The notes: generated by a model from the sequence alone, not told the origin. Positions 8,985 through 19,099 are shown, counted from the stretch's first letter. The stretch: DNA of 64,000 nucleotides from Closterium sp. NIES-65 (GCA_948144175.1 CANXME010000784.1:535001-599000), one strand, 5' to 3'. Program-made: numbers and translations.

Positions 8985-9460
8985 ACAAGTGCACATCATG
9001 CCCAGCATCCACATACTCTCGTTGCACATCATGCCCAGCATCCACATGCTGTCGTTGCACATCATGCCCAGCATCCACAGGCTGTCGTTGCACATCATGC
9101 CCAGCATCCACATGCTGTCGTTGCACATCATGCCCAGCATCCACATGCTGTCGTTGCACATCATGCCCAGCATCCACATGCTGTCGTTGCACATCATGCC
9201 CAGCATCCACAGACTGTCGTTGCACATCATGGCCAGCATCCACATGCTGTCGTTGCACATCATGCCCAGCATCCACATGCTGTCGTTACACATCATGCCC
9301 AGCATCCGCATGCTGTCGTTGCACATCATGCCCAGCATCCACATGCTGTCGTTGCACATCATGCCCAGCATCCACATGCTGTCGTTGCACATCTTGCCCA
9401 GCATCCACATGCTGTCGTTGCACATCATGCCCAGCATCCACATGCTGTCGTTGCATGGCT
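8985..9460 (+). repeat. 33-bp minisatellite, about 14 copies
   Basis: The unit starts catcatgcccagcatccaca and continues to a period of 33 bp. Because 33 is a multiple of three, it produces long open frames with an 11-residue repeat on both strands. It sits in the intron between exons at 8020 and 9730, so coding use is unlikely. Confidence 0.95.
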
Positions 9461-9729
9461 TCGTGCCTGATGATGTTGTGCTTTGCTTTGCACTCTCGGC
9501 CACTCTTATCAGAGTGTATCTAATTTCTCTGGTTTGTTTCGTTGGTCTAGTACAACACGAGATTGGTGGGAGTAAGGCTTTTGCAGCCCACCTGTCCTCT
9601 CTTGACAGCTTTGCACTCTCGGCCACTCTTATCTGAGTGTGTCTAATTTCTCTGTTTGCTCCCCACTCCTCCAACCCTTGTCCAAGCCTCTATTCCTCGT
9701 CCCTCCAACCCTCTGGTTCTTCCCTCCAG

Positions 9730-10193
9730 CTCTGCTCGTCTGGTGGAGTATGCAGTGCAACAGACGCACCCCACTCAACCGCACCCCACCCAGTCACACC
9801 CTGCTTATGCAACACTGAGGGGGGCACTGAGGGTTGCGGCGTCGGTGAGGGAGGTGGTGGAGAGGATGAGAGAGGAGAGGCGGACAGGGGTGCAGAAGGG
9901 ACAGGGGCGGGCGGAGGAAGAGGGGGAGGGGCAGGAGGCGCAGGGGGAGAGGGGGCAAGGTGGGGACGGAAAAGGGGAGGAGGCGCAGAGGGAGGAGGGG
10001 CAGGGGGAGGAAGGGCAAAGGGTTGACACGAGTGGGGATGGCAGCACGGGTGGGGAGTGGTGGGAGGGGATGGAGAGCGAGGAGGATTTTGAGAGCGCAA
10101 AGAAGCAGCTGGTGGTGTGGGCGGGCGGGCATGCGAGCCCTGAGATGCTGGCCATGGCTGCTGCTGTGTGGCACTGGATAGACACAGGCCGAG
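9730..10193 (+). CDS. SET-domain gene, exon 5 (start of substrate-binding region)
   Basis: The acceptor is ccctccag at 9729 and the donor g|gtgaga at 10194; the exon is 464 nt. It encodes SARLVEYAVQQ, then LRGALRVAASVREVVERM, a highly charged Gln/Glu/Gly-rich insert of about 70 residues (about 9880-10075), and a helical segment SPEMLAMAAAVWHWIDTGR. In LSMT-type proteins the SET domain is followed by an all-helical Rubisco LSMT substrate-binding domain; position and helical character fit, but the low-complexity insert makes it unusual. It ends one base into a codon, matching the acceptor at 11218. Confidence 0.8.
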
Positions 10194-10256
10194 GTGAGAG
10201 TAAGATTCGAGGGGTTGAGTGTGGTGGGACGAGGTATAACGGTGGCCATGGTAGCA

Positions 10257-10640
10257 GGCTGGGCAGGCGGGCATGCGAGCCGTGAGGTGCTGACCATGGG
10301 TGCTGCTGTGTGGCACTGGATAGACACAGGCCGAGGTGAGAGTTACATTGGAGGGGTTGAGTGTGGTGGGGCGAGGTGTAGTGGTGGCCACGGTAGCAGG
10401 CTGGGCGGGCGGGCATGTGAACCCTGAGATTCTGGCCATGGCTGCTGCTGTGTGGCACTGGATAGACACAGGCCGAGGTGAGAACAGGGAGGGGTGAGAG
10501 TACGGCGAGGTGAGAGAGTTTGGAAGGGTTGAGTGTGGTGGAGTGTGGCAAAAAGGTAGGGGAATGGGCGGGCGGGCATGCAAGTCCTGAGATGCTGGCC
10601 ATGGCTGCTCCTGTGTGGCACTGGAAGAACACCGGGCGAG
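10257..10640 (+). repeat. Three downstream copies of the 3' end of SET exon 5, with donors
   Basis: The last roughly 75 nt of exon 5 plus its donor recur, ending at 10335, 10477 and 10640, each followed by gtgag. Spacing from the authentic donor is 142, 142 and 163 bp. All retain the gtgtggcactgga core. Confidence 0.85.
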
Positions 10641-10837
10641 GTGAGATTGCTTGGAGGGTTTGAGTGTGGTGGAGTGTGGTAGAATGGTAGGAGAATGGGG
10701 GAAGGGGGTGTGCGAGTCCTGAGATGAGTCTTTTGTTTTCCCATCCCTCGCCCTTGCCCCCTCCTCTGCCCCCATCCACGCCTTGGCCCCCTCCTCCGCC
10801 GTCTCCTCTACCCCCTACCATGCTCACTCTTCTCCAG

Positions 10838-11217
10838 AGTTAGATTTGAAGCAGCTCGCCAGGGCAGCCATGCACCTGAGTGTCCCCATCTTGCGCACAG
10901 AAAATCACTGCCCTGAGTTGAATGCGGAGCAGCTCGCCAGAGCAGCCATCCTGAGTGCTCCCATCTTGGACAACAGGAGACCTCAGCCCTCTCAGCTGCT
11001 CTCATCCCTGCTTCCTCTCCCCTGCTTCCTCTCCCCCCTCTTCCCATGTTCATTCTTTCTCAGAGCTGGATGCGGAGCAGCTCGCCACGGCAGCCACGCA
11101 CCTGAGTGCGCCCATCTTGGATAAGGAACTCCTCTACCCTCTCAGAACCACGCTCCCCTGCTTCTTCTCCCTCTTACTCTCCCCACTCTTCTCTCTCCCT
11201 TGCTCGCTCTTTTCCAG
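10838..11217 (+). repeat. Three upstream copies of the start of the last SET exon
   Basis: Copies of the (E)LDAEQLATAA start lie at 10838 (acceptor ttctccag), about 10915 (acceptor lost) and 11064 (acceptor tttctcag), before the authentic exon at 11218. They include the APIL segment and then degrade. Confidence 0.85.
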
Positions 11218-12143
11218 AGTTGGATGCGGAACAGCTCGCCACGGCAGCCATGCATCTGAGTGCACCCATCTTGGACAATGGGAAACCCTTTACTGATGAT
11301 GACTATGATGGTGGTGCTGGTGATGGTGATGATAATGATGGGGCTTCAGCTGTACCTGCTGGTGATGATATTGAGGATGCTCCAGCTGCTGCTGCTACTG
11401 ATGCTGGTGATGGTGATGATAGTAAGGGGGCTTTAGCTGCGGATGCTGCTGCTGCTGGTACTGCTGCTGATGTTGATGTTAGTGATGATGTGCATAATGC
11501 GGGAGCAGCAGCAGAGGAAACAGAGCCAGATTCACACGGTACAGAGGATCAAGAAGCTGGATCCAGCACAGCAGACGAACCCCATGACATGGCAGCACAG
11601 GCTGCTGACACGTGGCAGCAGCTGGCCCAGTCCACGTCAGCAGACATCCTATCCTCCCTGTCAGCAGCAGCATGCGCAATCCAGCAGCGGGTGAGAGCCC
11701 TATTGGGCGTGGGGCTGACAGGCGAGGAGAAGAGGCAGGCAGCGAGAGAGGCTTCTGAAGCAGAGTCGAGGCTGTCAGGAGGATGGTCTTTCTCAACGGA
11801 TTACTATGAGGATGAGGATAGGTTGAGGGAGCTGGTGGCGTGTCGAGGGGGCAGGTACAGGAGTGCGAGTGAGATCCTGGCAGGGGACAGCGGGGAAGCG
11901 AGTGGTGAGGAGGATCGGGGAAGCAGGGAGGGGGATGCGGACGAGGGCGAGCAAACAGATGGCTCGGCAGGCGGTTCGGCAGGTGGTTCGGCAAACAAGC
12001 CGGTGTGTTCACCTGGTGTGATGCGGTGGGTGCATGAGAGGGAGACAGTGCTGCAGTTCCGGATGGTGAAGAAGTCGATTCTGAGTGAGGCAGATGTCGC
12101 CATGGGTGAGTGGTGCCGCAGCATGGGGCGTGCTGCCAGTTAA
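11218..12143 (+). CDS. SET-domain gene, terminal exon
   Basis: The acceptor is ttttccag at 11217; the first two bases complete a Glu codon with 10193, and the frame runs to TAA at 12143. The five exons 6025-6249, 7111-7536, 8020-8177, 9730-10193 and 11218-12143 total 2199 nt, exactly 733 codons including the stop. The exon encodes LDAEQLATAAMHLSAPIL, a long Asp/Ala/Gly acidic tract, helical segments (DTWQQLAQSTSADILSSL; GEEKRQAAREASEAESRL) and a C-terminus VLQFRMVKKSILSEADVAMG. That end resembles the Y/FR-x-x-K-x-x-I-L-x-x end of Rubisco LSMT substrate-binding domains. The protein substrate cannot be named from sequence: Rubisco, aldolase, ribosomal or other proteins are all possible for the family. 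Confidence 0.85.
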
Positions 12144-13474
12144 CGACAGGCTGCGGTATGATGAGGTTGGGGTGGGTTGAAATGGGTAGGATATTCTCAT
12201 TCTCTAACGAGGAATGTGGTGGGTGCATTGGAGGAGAGCAGGGCTGCAGTTTTCGCGTAGATTTGTTGTGAGACATATCGATAAGCTTGATATGGTGCTG
12301 CTGTTCTGCACGCTGGAATGGGCGTGCTCTGTATGAGTTGATAGTTAGGTGGAACATTTATCCTCACACAAGCCATTACCTGACAGCTTGTTGCAAGGAT
12401 GGTTGGAGGTGGTTTTAAACCACTTGGATGATTATGACGTATCTGGCGTTTCTATACAAATATCATGTAATGACAAATTATGGAATGCCATAAACATTAC
12501 TTTTATAGAATAAAACTAGATATTTTTACATGGTAGCTTTGCTATTTTGTGAGATTTCGGTTGGGTTCTCTTGGGTTCCGGTCGGTTCTCTTGGGTTCCC
12601 TTGAGCTTCCCTTGGGTTTACTTGGGGTCTTTTTGGGAACAATCCCAAAAAGATGAGACCAGCGGCATATTGATGAGTCTCGGCAACAATCCCGAGGAGT
12701 GATCCACATACAGCAAGGGTGGTTCCGTCAAGATCCCGCAAAGCGAGCTGGCCACAGAGACGGCTGGCAGAAGTCACGACTCACAAGTGCAGCCGATATG
12801 TATCCGCGCGGGCTGCTAGCGGAAGCGACTAGCCGTCAACTGAGGAGGTGAAGTCAAGCCGTCGTTAATCGAGCATTCAGATACTCTACTGCGATGCGAA
12901 GAAGGACCCAGTCCTGCCTCACGCCCACAGTTCCGTTTCAAGGGCGAGTTGTGGTGGAGTGGAGAGTGTCCTTGGGTACAGTACTATAGCCGAGAATCTT
13001 GGTGACCACTGCCACACCCTTGTCGTTCTCCGCTCAAATCTAGGTCATATTTTTCCTTCACCCTTACGATTTCTTTCGATGTACAGTGGCGTGTGATGGT
13101 TGTCAGTCAGCGGTGCCCCTGGGAAGCCCGGAATCATAAGCACAGCTTCAGGAAGAGATCACCCAGCGAGGCTGATGGCCGCCGTGGATTGATCATGCGT
13201 AGAGCACAACGGACGGCTGAGATCAACGTACGATGAGCTCAAGGTTGGAGCGACGCCGGATGATGAGCTCTACGGCCCCGTCCTCACTTGAAGTTGCAAT
13301 CACGGTAACCTCGAAAATCGCGTTTCCACCGAGATTAGCTTGCTCAGACCTAGCTCACTGCCAGCTATTCCGGGAATACCTCACCAAGATAAGCAGGCCA
13401 CGTGTCTCCGATGAAACACTCGAAACACCGATATCATCTTCTACACACACGACATCTATGAGTCTGTGTGCACC
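12144..13474. other. Intergenic between SET and NXPE-like genes
   Basis: No gene recognised. An AATAAA at 12509-12514 about 370 nt past the SET stop is a possible polyadenylation signal. Around 12550-12640 there is a short degenerate repeat of cttgggttc. The distal half presumably includes the promoter and leader of the gene whose ATG is at 13475. Confidence 0.4.
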
Positions 13475-14130
13475 ATGGGGACACCATGGCTACGTCACAG
13501 AAATAGCATCCTCGGTTTCCACTCGTCCCTTCGCGCTGCGGTCCACTTACTCCTTATTGCAGCGGTCGCGGTCCTGTCGTTGCTTAGTTATTCCTGCAAA
13601 TGTCGGGACAGTATCGGACACAGTGAGGTCGCAAACGTCACAGTATCAGAGGGGATTAAAGCTGGATTTTCCGCTGACAGAAGCGAGGAATCGCGGAAAG
13701 ATTTAACCGACTCGGACTCGTATCACGGCGAGGTTCTGTGCTGGTGGTCTGGGGATCACGGCGGCTATGACGGAAAAGACTCTTCTTGGTCGAACCAGAT
13801 CCATGGTTCCGATGATGCTACTGTAGTACTTTCCACAACTGAAGCCGCTCCCGTTCGTAGTGGTAGTTCAAGCGATGAAATCCGAGGCCGCGGCGGCGTG
13901 GTGATTTTTGGACCAGGATGTCGCCATTGCGTCGCCGGGCGACTGTGCACGTTCGAGATCGCCGTGCGACGGCCTGCGACGTGGACGGTGCCGCCAGGCA
14001 TGGCGTTCAAGCACGAGCTGGCGGTGCAGCTGGTGGGACCGTCGCTCGTGCGAGCTGACGTCACGGCTGAGAGAGGCGACGTCAGCTGGTGGCGGGTGGC
14101 ATACCGTGTATGGGACGCTGGCTTGTACGA
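13475..14130 (+). CDS. NXPE/PC-esterase-like protein, exon 1 (signal anchor and N-terminal beta domain)
   Basis: The start is ATG at 13475 in a good context (caccatgg); the donor is ga|gtaagt at 14131 (phase 2). Residues about 24-45 (AAVHLLLIAAVAVLSLLSYS) form one transmembrane helix behind Arg/His residues, giving a type II Golgi/ER orientation. From about residue 150 a beta-rich segment with a C-x-x-C-x-x-x-x-x-C pattern (GCRHCVAGRLC) and ending WWRVAYRVWDAGLYE looks like the Ig/filamin-like domain found at the N-terminus of NXPE proteins. The four exons sum to 2067 nt, 689 codons with the stop, with no frame conflict. Confidence 0.75.
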
Positions 14131-14230
14131 GTAAGTCTTCTCCTCAGCATTCATTCAAATAAAGACCAACTAGATCGCGTATATAAGCCGATTACGCGGC
14201 AATTGGCGAGCCTTTTTCTAATTGGCAGAG

Positions 14231-14563
14231 GCTGATGGAACGAGATACTTTTACCTTGACCCTTCCCTTGCCTTCCGTTCACGACAGAGCGGTCGTTCGG
14301 TCCGGATGCGGCTCTTTGAACTATTCCGCTTCCTTCGCTCACGCACATGAGCACGACATGGCGCAATGGACCCTCGCCGTCCGTCCCAGTCGCAAGCTCA
14401 AGACCAGCACACTTCCAGCAGCCCGGGTTCAGCAGGAACCGTCCTTCTCACTTTCCGAGGCAGCAAAGGGGGACGCAGTGGCTGATGGAATGTTGGGTTC
14501 AGCCTGTGACCACGGCGCCTCTCACGGCCGCTGGCTGAGGGATGGCAGCACCGGAAATTACAG
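14231..14563 (+). CDS. NXPE/PC-esterase-like protein, exon 2
   Basis: The acceptor is gcagag at 14230 and the donor ttacag|gtacgg at 14564; the exon is 333 nt, and phase 2 is kept at both edges. It completes the beta domain (ELMERDTFTLTLPL) and carries the short C-x-x-G..GRW element (SACDHGASHGRWL) that precedes the esterase core in NXPE-like proteins. A second gtacgg donor 15 nt downstream would shift the end by five codons, and I cannot exclude it. Confidence 0.65.
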
Positions 14564-15254
14564 GTACGGACATGGCAGGTACGGACATGGCTCCGCTGTC
14601 GCACCTGATAGCCTTGAATCCTGATTCCCAATGCACACCCATGTTACGTTATCATTCTTCTGCTGCTCTTACCCGTTATGTAGTTGGCAAAAAAGGCACG
14701 TTGTAAGGGCGCGTGTCTTTTGCTGTAGAGGTTCGAAAAATTGGTTGAGCTTTTGATGGTAACCCTTTTCGTGAATCTCACTAAATGTTTCGTATATCCA
14801 TCGTGTGTCCCTGTACAGCATTGTATATGAAGTAGGACACTAAACCTGGGTCGAGCTTTCAAAACAAACCATGCGTGAACGAAACGTCAGTCGTGTGTCC
14901 TCTTGACCATACACGAAGAATCTGCAACTTTGGCGAGAGTCGCAGCACGAGCGACTTTGGAAATTAGGGTCCGGGCCTCTTCAAACACACACCAGGTAAC
15001 CGTTCGTGAGCTGGACGCGACTCGGGTACGCTGTAAAAGTTCAACTTCGATAGTCTGAACTTTTGTGTGTCCTGTGATTCTCGTGAGTGGAGGAGCAGCG
15101 ACTCGGGTCACAGATGCCGAAATAGTCGGGCCTAGGTCGACCTAGGTTCAACTGTGTTAGTTCAACTCAAAAACTCGAGTTTTGCATACAATTTCCAAAA
15201 GACACGCGCCCTAATTATCTCAGTTCCCTCCTCCTTCCACCTCGCTCATTTCAG
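14564..15254 (+). other. Intron 2 of the NXPE-like gene, with an inner palindrome
   Basis: A 691-bp intron by the preferred model. It holds a perfect 16-bp palindrome, cctaggtcgacctagg, at 15131-15146, whose centre GTCGAC equals that of the TTTTGAG palindromes. No coding sequence is recognised. Confidence 0.6.
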
Positions 15255-15647
15255 GTGGGAGTTCTTCCCGTGTGCGCCTCCTCTTCCTCCGCCATCCCAC
15301 TGGGTCTCAGCCTTGGCATCACGTGGCATCAGGGAGATCAACTTCGTGGGCGACTCACACCAACGCTTACTGATGCTGCACCTTGCTTTCCTCTTGACGC
15401 ACAGCGTCAATGACTCCCATGTGGGCTATCATGGGGATATCTCCATCTCTGTACCTGGCCCTGCTCCAGCTTATGATACAGCACCACGGGGAGATGATGT
15501 GGCGTTGGGCGTGCGAGGGGGTCTTAGGGGGGGAAATGGGGTGAATCAGCAGCAAGAGCAGGAGAAGAAGCAGCGGCAGTTTGAGGGACTGAAGCTGAAT
15601 TTCTACTGGGTTGATGGCATTTACCGAAATGGGCAATTCGGATGCGA
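15255..15647 (+). CDS. NXPE/PC-esterase-like protein, exon 3 (catalytic GDSH block)
   Basis: The acceptor is atttcag at 15254 and the donor ga|gtaagt at 15648. The junction reads RWEFFPCAP, then ALASRGIREINFVGDSHQR. The G-D-S-H motif (residues about 362-365) is the nucleophile block of the PC-esterase/GDSL-SGNH fold (TBL and NXPE/Cas1p families). The following helix LLMLHLAFLLT is typical. After a Gly/Gln-rich loop the exon ends in LKLNFYWVDGIYRNGQFGC. Confidence 0.8.
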
Positions 15648-15798
15648 GTAAGTCAACAGCCGCCGCACACATTGAAACACCCCTCATTGGAAGACTCAAT
15701 TTGGACCATGAGCTTGCAGCATATTGCTCTATTGCACTCATTTCATGCTCCAATTCCAATTCACTCCGACTACATCCTCCTTCCCATTCCCACTTCAG

Positions 15799-16483
15799 GC
15801 GAAGAGGCTATTTCTCTGGCAGGCAGGAATCCTTCCCCAACATCTCCCTTACGGCTGATGTCACAGTAATTGATGCTGGCACCTGGTCCGGCTGGCTCTG
15901 TGAGGAGCCTGAGAGAGCCTACAGTGTTCACCTGCCTGCTTTTCTTGAATGGGCAGTTGGACAGAAGCGTAAAGCAGAGGAGCAGCACCAGAGGGGGTAT
16001 GCAAAGCTACTGACAACAACTCTTGATGTTGCCGATTTGGCAACAGATGGTAGTAGTGGGGGAGCAGAGGGTGGCAGTGGTTATGGTATGAACGGTACAA
16101 GAATGCTAAGACAACGCGCATGGAGGCCAAAGTTTCTGTTCCGGTCCATTCCTCCAGTTCGGCAAATCACCGAGGATTGCTTCACTCCGACACTACTGAA
16201 ATCGTTTTCGGTAGTTCAACCTGCCACAAACTCGCTCATCGAGTACATGAATGGACTTTTGGAGGGGCAATTACAGCGCTACAATATCCAGCTGCTTGAT
16301 GGATGGCCACTGGAAGCTCCTAGGCACAGTGACACATGTGGTCCAAAAAACGTACACTACACTTGTTTTGACGCTGGTGAAGCAGAGAGAGGGTTTGAGA
16401 AAGGGTTGCTTTATGGAGAAGTTGGTGAGGCTATGGCGAATCTTACAATGCACCATCTGTTGTATAATCTGCATAAGCAATGA
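15799..16483 (+). CDS. NXPE/PC-esterase-like protein, terminal exon
   Basis: The acceptor is cacttcag at 15798; the exon runs to TGA at 16483. It contains DVTVIDAGTWSGWLCEEP (central strand and loop of the esterase), LPAFLEWAV, FRSIPPVRQI and the C-terminal block DTCGPKNVHYTC, then TMHHLLYNLH. The Asp/His of the last block (about residues 636-646) is the expected partner of the GDSH serine. Plant relatives with this fold are Golgi O-acetyltransferases or esterases of wall polysaccharides; the substrate here is unknown. Confidence 0.8.
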
Positions 16484-16658
16484 GTCTGAGTGAACATAGT
16501 TTCTGTCCATGCTCGATAAATTTGTTTTGAGAGGATGCTGAATGTGTATTACCGTATTTCCTTTTGTTGGTTGATTTATGGCCTCGTCTAGATCAGTGGC
16601 TCCGGTTTGTGTCAGATAATCAATCGCTTGGCCAAATCAACGAGTAACAATCTGTTGT

Positions 16659-16663
16659 CCAGC
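16659..16663. repeat. Target-site duplication of the gypsy element (left), CCAGC
   Basis: Identical to 36452-36456 just outside the other LTR. It marks the insertion of the whole 19.8-kb composite. Confidence 0.9.
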
Positions 16664-16973
16664 TGTAAGGAATTTTCCCGAATTCCTTATCGGGGTTGAC
16701 TGCTTCGCGTACAACCCGATTTTCGGGGTTGACTGCTTCGCGTACAACCCGATTTTCGGGGTTCGCACGTTCGGCCGATTTCAACGCAGCCGAGGCTCCT
16801 CACGTCGCCTTCGGCTTTCCCATCGCCAAACCTGCACCCAACCTCGCTCGTCCGAGGTTTCCTCCTAGCTAGAGTAGTCCTACATTAGTCTGTGCATTCA
16901 TTGTATTCGCAGTTGATTCAGTCACAGCTTCGTTATTCCTTTACCTGCGCACTCTCTTTTACAACTCATAACA
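16664..16973 (+). repeat. Gypsy 5' LTR
   Basis: 310 bp, begins TGTAAGGAA and ends ATAACA. It carries a direct 33-bp duplication (ggggttgactgcttcgcgta and following, about 16695-16760) that the right LTR has only once, explaining 310 versus 277 bp. Confidence 0.95.
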
Positions 16974-16975
16974 CC

Positions 16976-16987
16976 TGGTATCAGAGC
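16976..16987 (+). promoter_or_regulatory. Gypsy primer-binding site
   Basis: TGGTATCAGAGC, two bases after the LTR. It matches the complement of the 3' end of plant initiator tRNA-Met, the usual primer of plant Ty1 and Ty3 elements. Confidence 0.9.
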
Positions 16988-17174
16988 TACTTTCCTAGTT
17001 CACCCCGCTTTTCCGAGGGTAGTTTGGTGGCATAGGGTGTGGCTGGTTTAGTGACTACACGACGGTTGGCTGCAGGGATTGTTAATTCAATCCTGCCCGA
17101 CTCCGATAGTTCGTGTTTTCATTTGCCTGAAGGCCACGGAGACCCGATTGCCCACCAGACGTAGCGTTAGGCAT

Positions 17175-18218
17175 ATGGATCAGGAAGCGGTCAACAGGAT
17201 GATGGCGCAAGTGGCAAAAATGCAGGAAAGAATGAAGACGTTAATGGCGGAAGTGACGACACTACGAGAGGAAAACGCCGAACTACGCCAGACGCGAGGT
17301 GAAGCGCGTCAGGAGTCGCCTGTGGACGAAGGCGAGGGCAACAGTCAGGCGATGAGCAATCCATTGGATGCGCTCACACGTGACCTCGAAGAGGAGGATA
17401 GGCAGCGAGCGGCAGCAGCTCCAGTTGCGGTGACAACGATCAAGATCAAGCCCGTCAATCCACCCCTGTTTAATCCTACGGACAAAACGGTTACGGTAAA
17501 AGGGTGGTTGTTCGGGGTCGAAGTCTTTTTTACTGCAGCCGGAGTTAATGACGACGCCACGCGTATTAATTACGCAGTTTCGCTTCTTCGAGGTGCAGCG
17601 CTTGAGTGGTGGCGCCAAACCTTGGAAACAGGGACGCCGACAGGTGTGACACATGCGGCAGACGGGACCTCTACAGTGACTAATCAAGTGGCAACGTCGA
17701 TCTTCGGAGTGACCACGATACGCACGTGGAAGGAGTGGGGCGCAGCCTTACGAGGTCGCTTCGAGCACGTATCCGCCTCGGAGCAAGCTCGCATGAAGCT
17801 GCGTGCATGGTCGCAGATGGCTTCTGTCCAAGACTACACGGCGTCATTTATGAGCCTCGCCGACCAAGTCGATGACATGTCGGAAGCTGAACGGCTGGAT
17901 AAATACATCAGCGGCCTCAAATACGAGATAGAGTACGAGGTTCGCAGGGGCCGTCCGACGTCATTTCTTGCAGCAGTACAGTTGGCGGAGTCCACAGATG
18001 CGCTGATGCAGTACGCGAGAGCAGCTTCCCGGGAGGGAAACCGTTTTCGTGGCCAGACCCATCGGACCACGATCAACGCCGTCCATACACCCGATCGCCC
18101 TCCTAAGGGACCGTGTTTCCGGTGTGGGAAGACGGGTCACTACATGAAAGATTGCCACGAGAAAACGCCACTGACGGGGAACGACAGGAAGGAGCAGGGA
18201 AATGGGAAGAGTCAGTAA
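17175..18218 (+). CDS. Gypsy Gag
   Basis: 347 residues from ATG 17175. The N-terminal coiled coil (MMAQVAKMQERMKTLMAEV and on) is followed by a retrotransposon-gag domain (WLFGVEVFFTAAGV; AALEWWRQTL; WGAALRGRFEHV; LDKYISGLKYEI). A CCHC knuckle, CFRCGKTGHYMKDC, lies at about residues 315-328. The frame is intact. Pol lies in another frame that overlaps the 3' end from about 18113, so a frameshift is needed to make Gag-Pol if the element was active. Confidence 0.9.
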   Translation: MDQEAVNRMMAQVAKMQERMKTLMAEVTTLREENAELRQTRGEARQESPVDEGEGNSQAMSNPLDALTRDLEEEDRQRAAAAPVAVTTIKIKPVNPPLFNPTDKTVTVKGWLFGVEVFFTAAGVNDDATRINYAVSLLRGAALEWWRQTLETGTPTGVTHAADGTSTVTNQVATSIFGVTTIRTWKEWGAALRGRFEHVSASEQARMKLRAWSQMASVQDYTASFMSLADQVDDMSEAERLDKYISGLKYEIEYEVRRGRPTSFLAAVQLAESTDALMQYARAASREGNRFRGQTHRTTINAVHTPDRPPKGPCFRCGKTGHYMKDCHEKTPLTGNDRKEQGNGKSQ

Positions 18219-18850
18219 TTAGCGGGCCCTTTACTGACTGTGCTCCGTCGCCCGAACCCCACCATCCCCACCGAGTCGTGGTTCCGATTCATGCAATCGA
18301 TCGCACTCGGCCGAATAACGGGGATAATCACGTGGATCACCCTGTGCTGGTCGCTGGTAAGGTGTTAAAAAATAACCTGAAAATGTTCCTCGATGGAGGG
18401 GTCAATCATAGCCTCTTCAATTTGGCGAGCGCAAAAAAATGCAAGCTGCAACTTGACAGGTGTCTGCCCGAAGTCGACGCTCGCCTCGTGGACGGGACGC
18501 CTCTGGCGATAACGGAAGAAACACGGACGGTCAGGATCGAATGCGGCGACGATTTCGACTTCAGCATGAATTTCCTCGCGACAACTTTGGATGGCTGCGA
18601 CGTACGGCTGGGACACGATTGGCTGCGACGGCACAACCCCGTCATCGACTGGACAACGGGGACGTGCAGCATCAACAAGCTCGAGGGGCTAATTAAGCTC
18701 CCTACATGGATCCCTGACTACATCCAAGCCCCGTGCGTCAAAGCCATCACTATAGCTTGCCACTTCAACAGAGGCGCGCAGCTGTTCGCCGTTTGTTTAC
18801 GCGAGTTGGCAGTCGACACCGAAGGAAAAGACATCGAGAAGCTGTGTGCA
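18113..18850 (+). pseudogene. Gypsy Pol part 1: aspartic protease region, interrupted by Copia-1
   Basis: Open from within the gag overlap to the insertion point. It contains the retropepsin-like block KMFLDGGVNHSLFN, where the usual D-[ST]-G is D-G-G, then ARLVDGTPL and VRLGHDWLRRHNPVIDW, as in chromoviral proteases. The frame continues at 25924 after Copia-1 (via the duplicated GCTGT) as [10 protein letters not shown]. Confidence 0.85.
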
Positions 18851-18855
18851 GCTGT
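18851..18855. repeat. Copia-1 target-site duplication (left), GCTGT
   Basis: Repeated at 25924-25928. The duplicated bases belong to the gypsy pol codons for Ala-Val. Confidence 0.95.
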
Positions 18856-18987
18856 TGTCAAACATTATATGTCTTCTGCTTGTGTAGGCTACAGTGGGTT
18901 AGCCTATAGGGGGTACACAATTCTAGGGTTTCCTACTTGTACTCATTTCACTGCTAGTTCATTCATTCCTGTTCGCTGGTTCTGACA
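18856..18987 (+). repeat. Copia-1 5' LTR
   Basis: 132 bp, TGTCAAACA to TCTGACA, containing tgtaggctacagtgggttag, which is conserved across the family LTRs. It is followed at once by tggtatagagcgg, an iMet-like primer site lacking one base of TGGTATCAGAGC. Confidence 0.95.
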
Positions 18988-19099
18988 TGGTATAGAGCGG
19001 GTCCTTCTACGGACCGTTTTTTTTTGGGCCCACCGAAGCGCCCCCCGAGGCGCGATTTTTTTTTTTTAGCGACCCCTCGGGTCGTCATTTTCCCTGCGG

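Noticed and set aside
8647..9636. 329-codon frame with an 11-residue HIMPSIHMLSL repeat
   Set aside because: Generated by the 33-bp minisatellite lying between two confidently spliced SET exons.
9690..10827. Two long minus-strand Pro/His/Ser-rich frames
   Set aside because: Antisense shadows of SET exon 5 and of its tandem donor-side copies.
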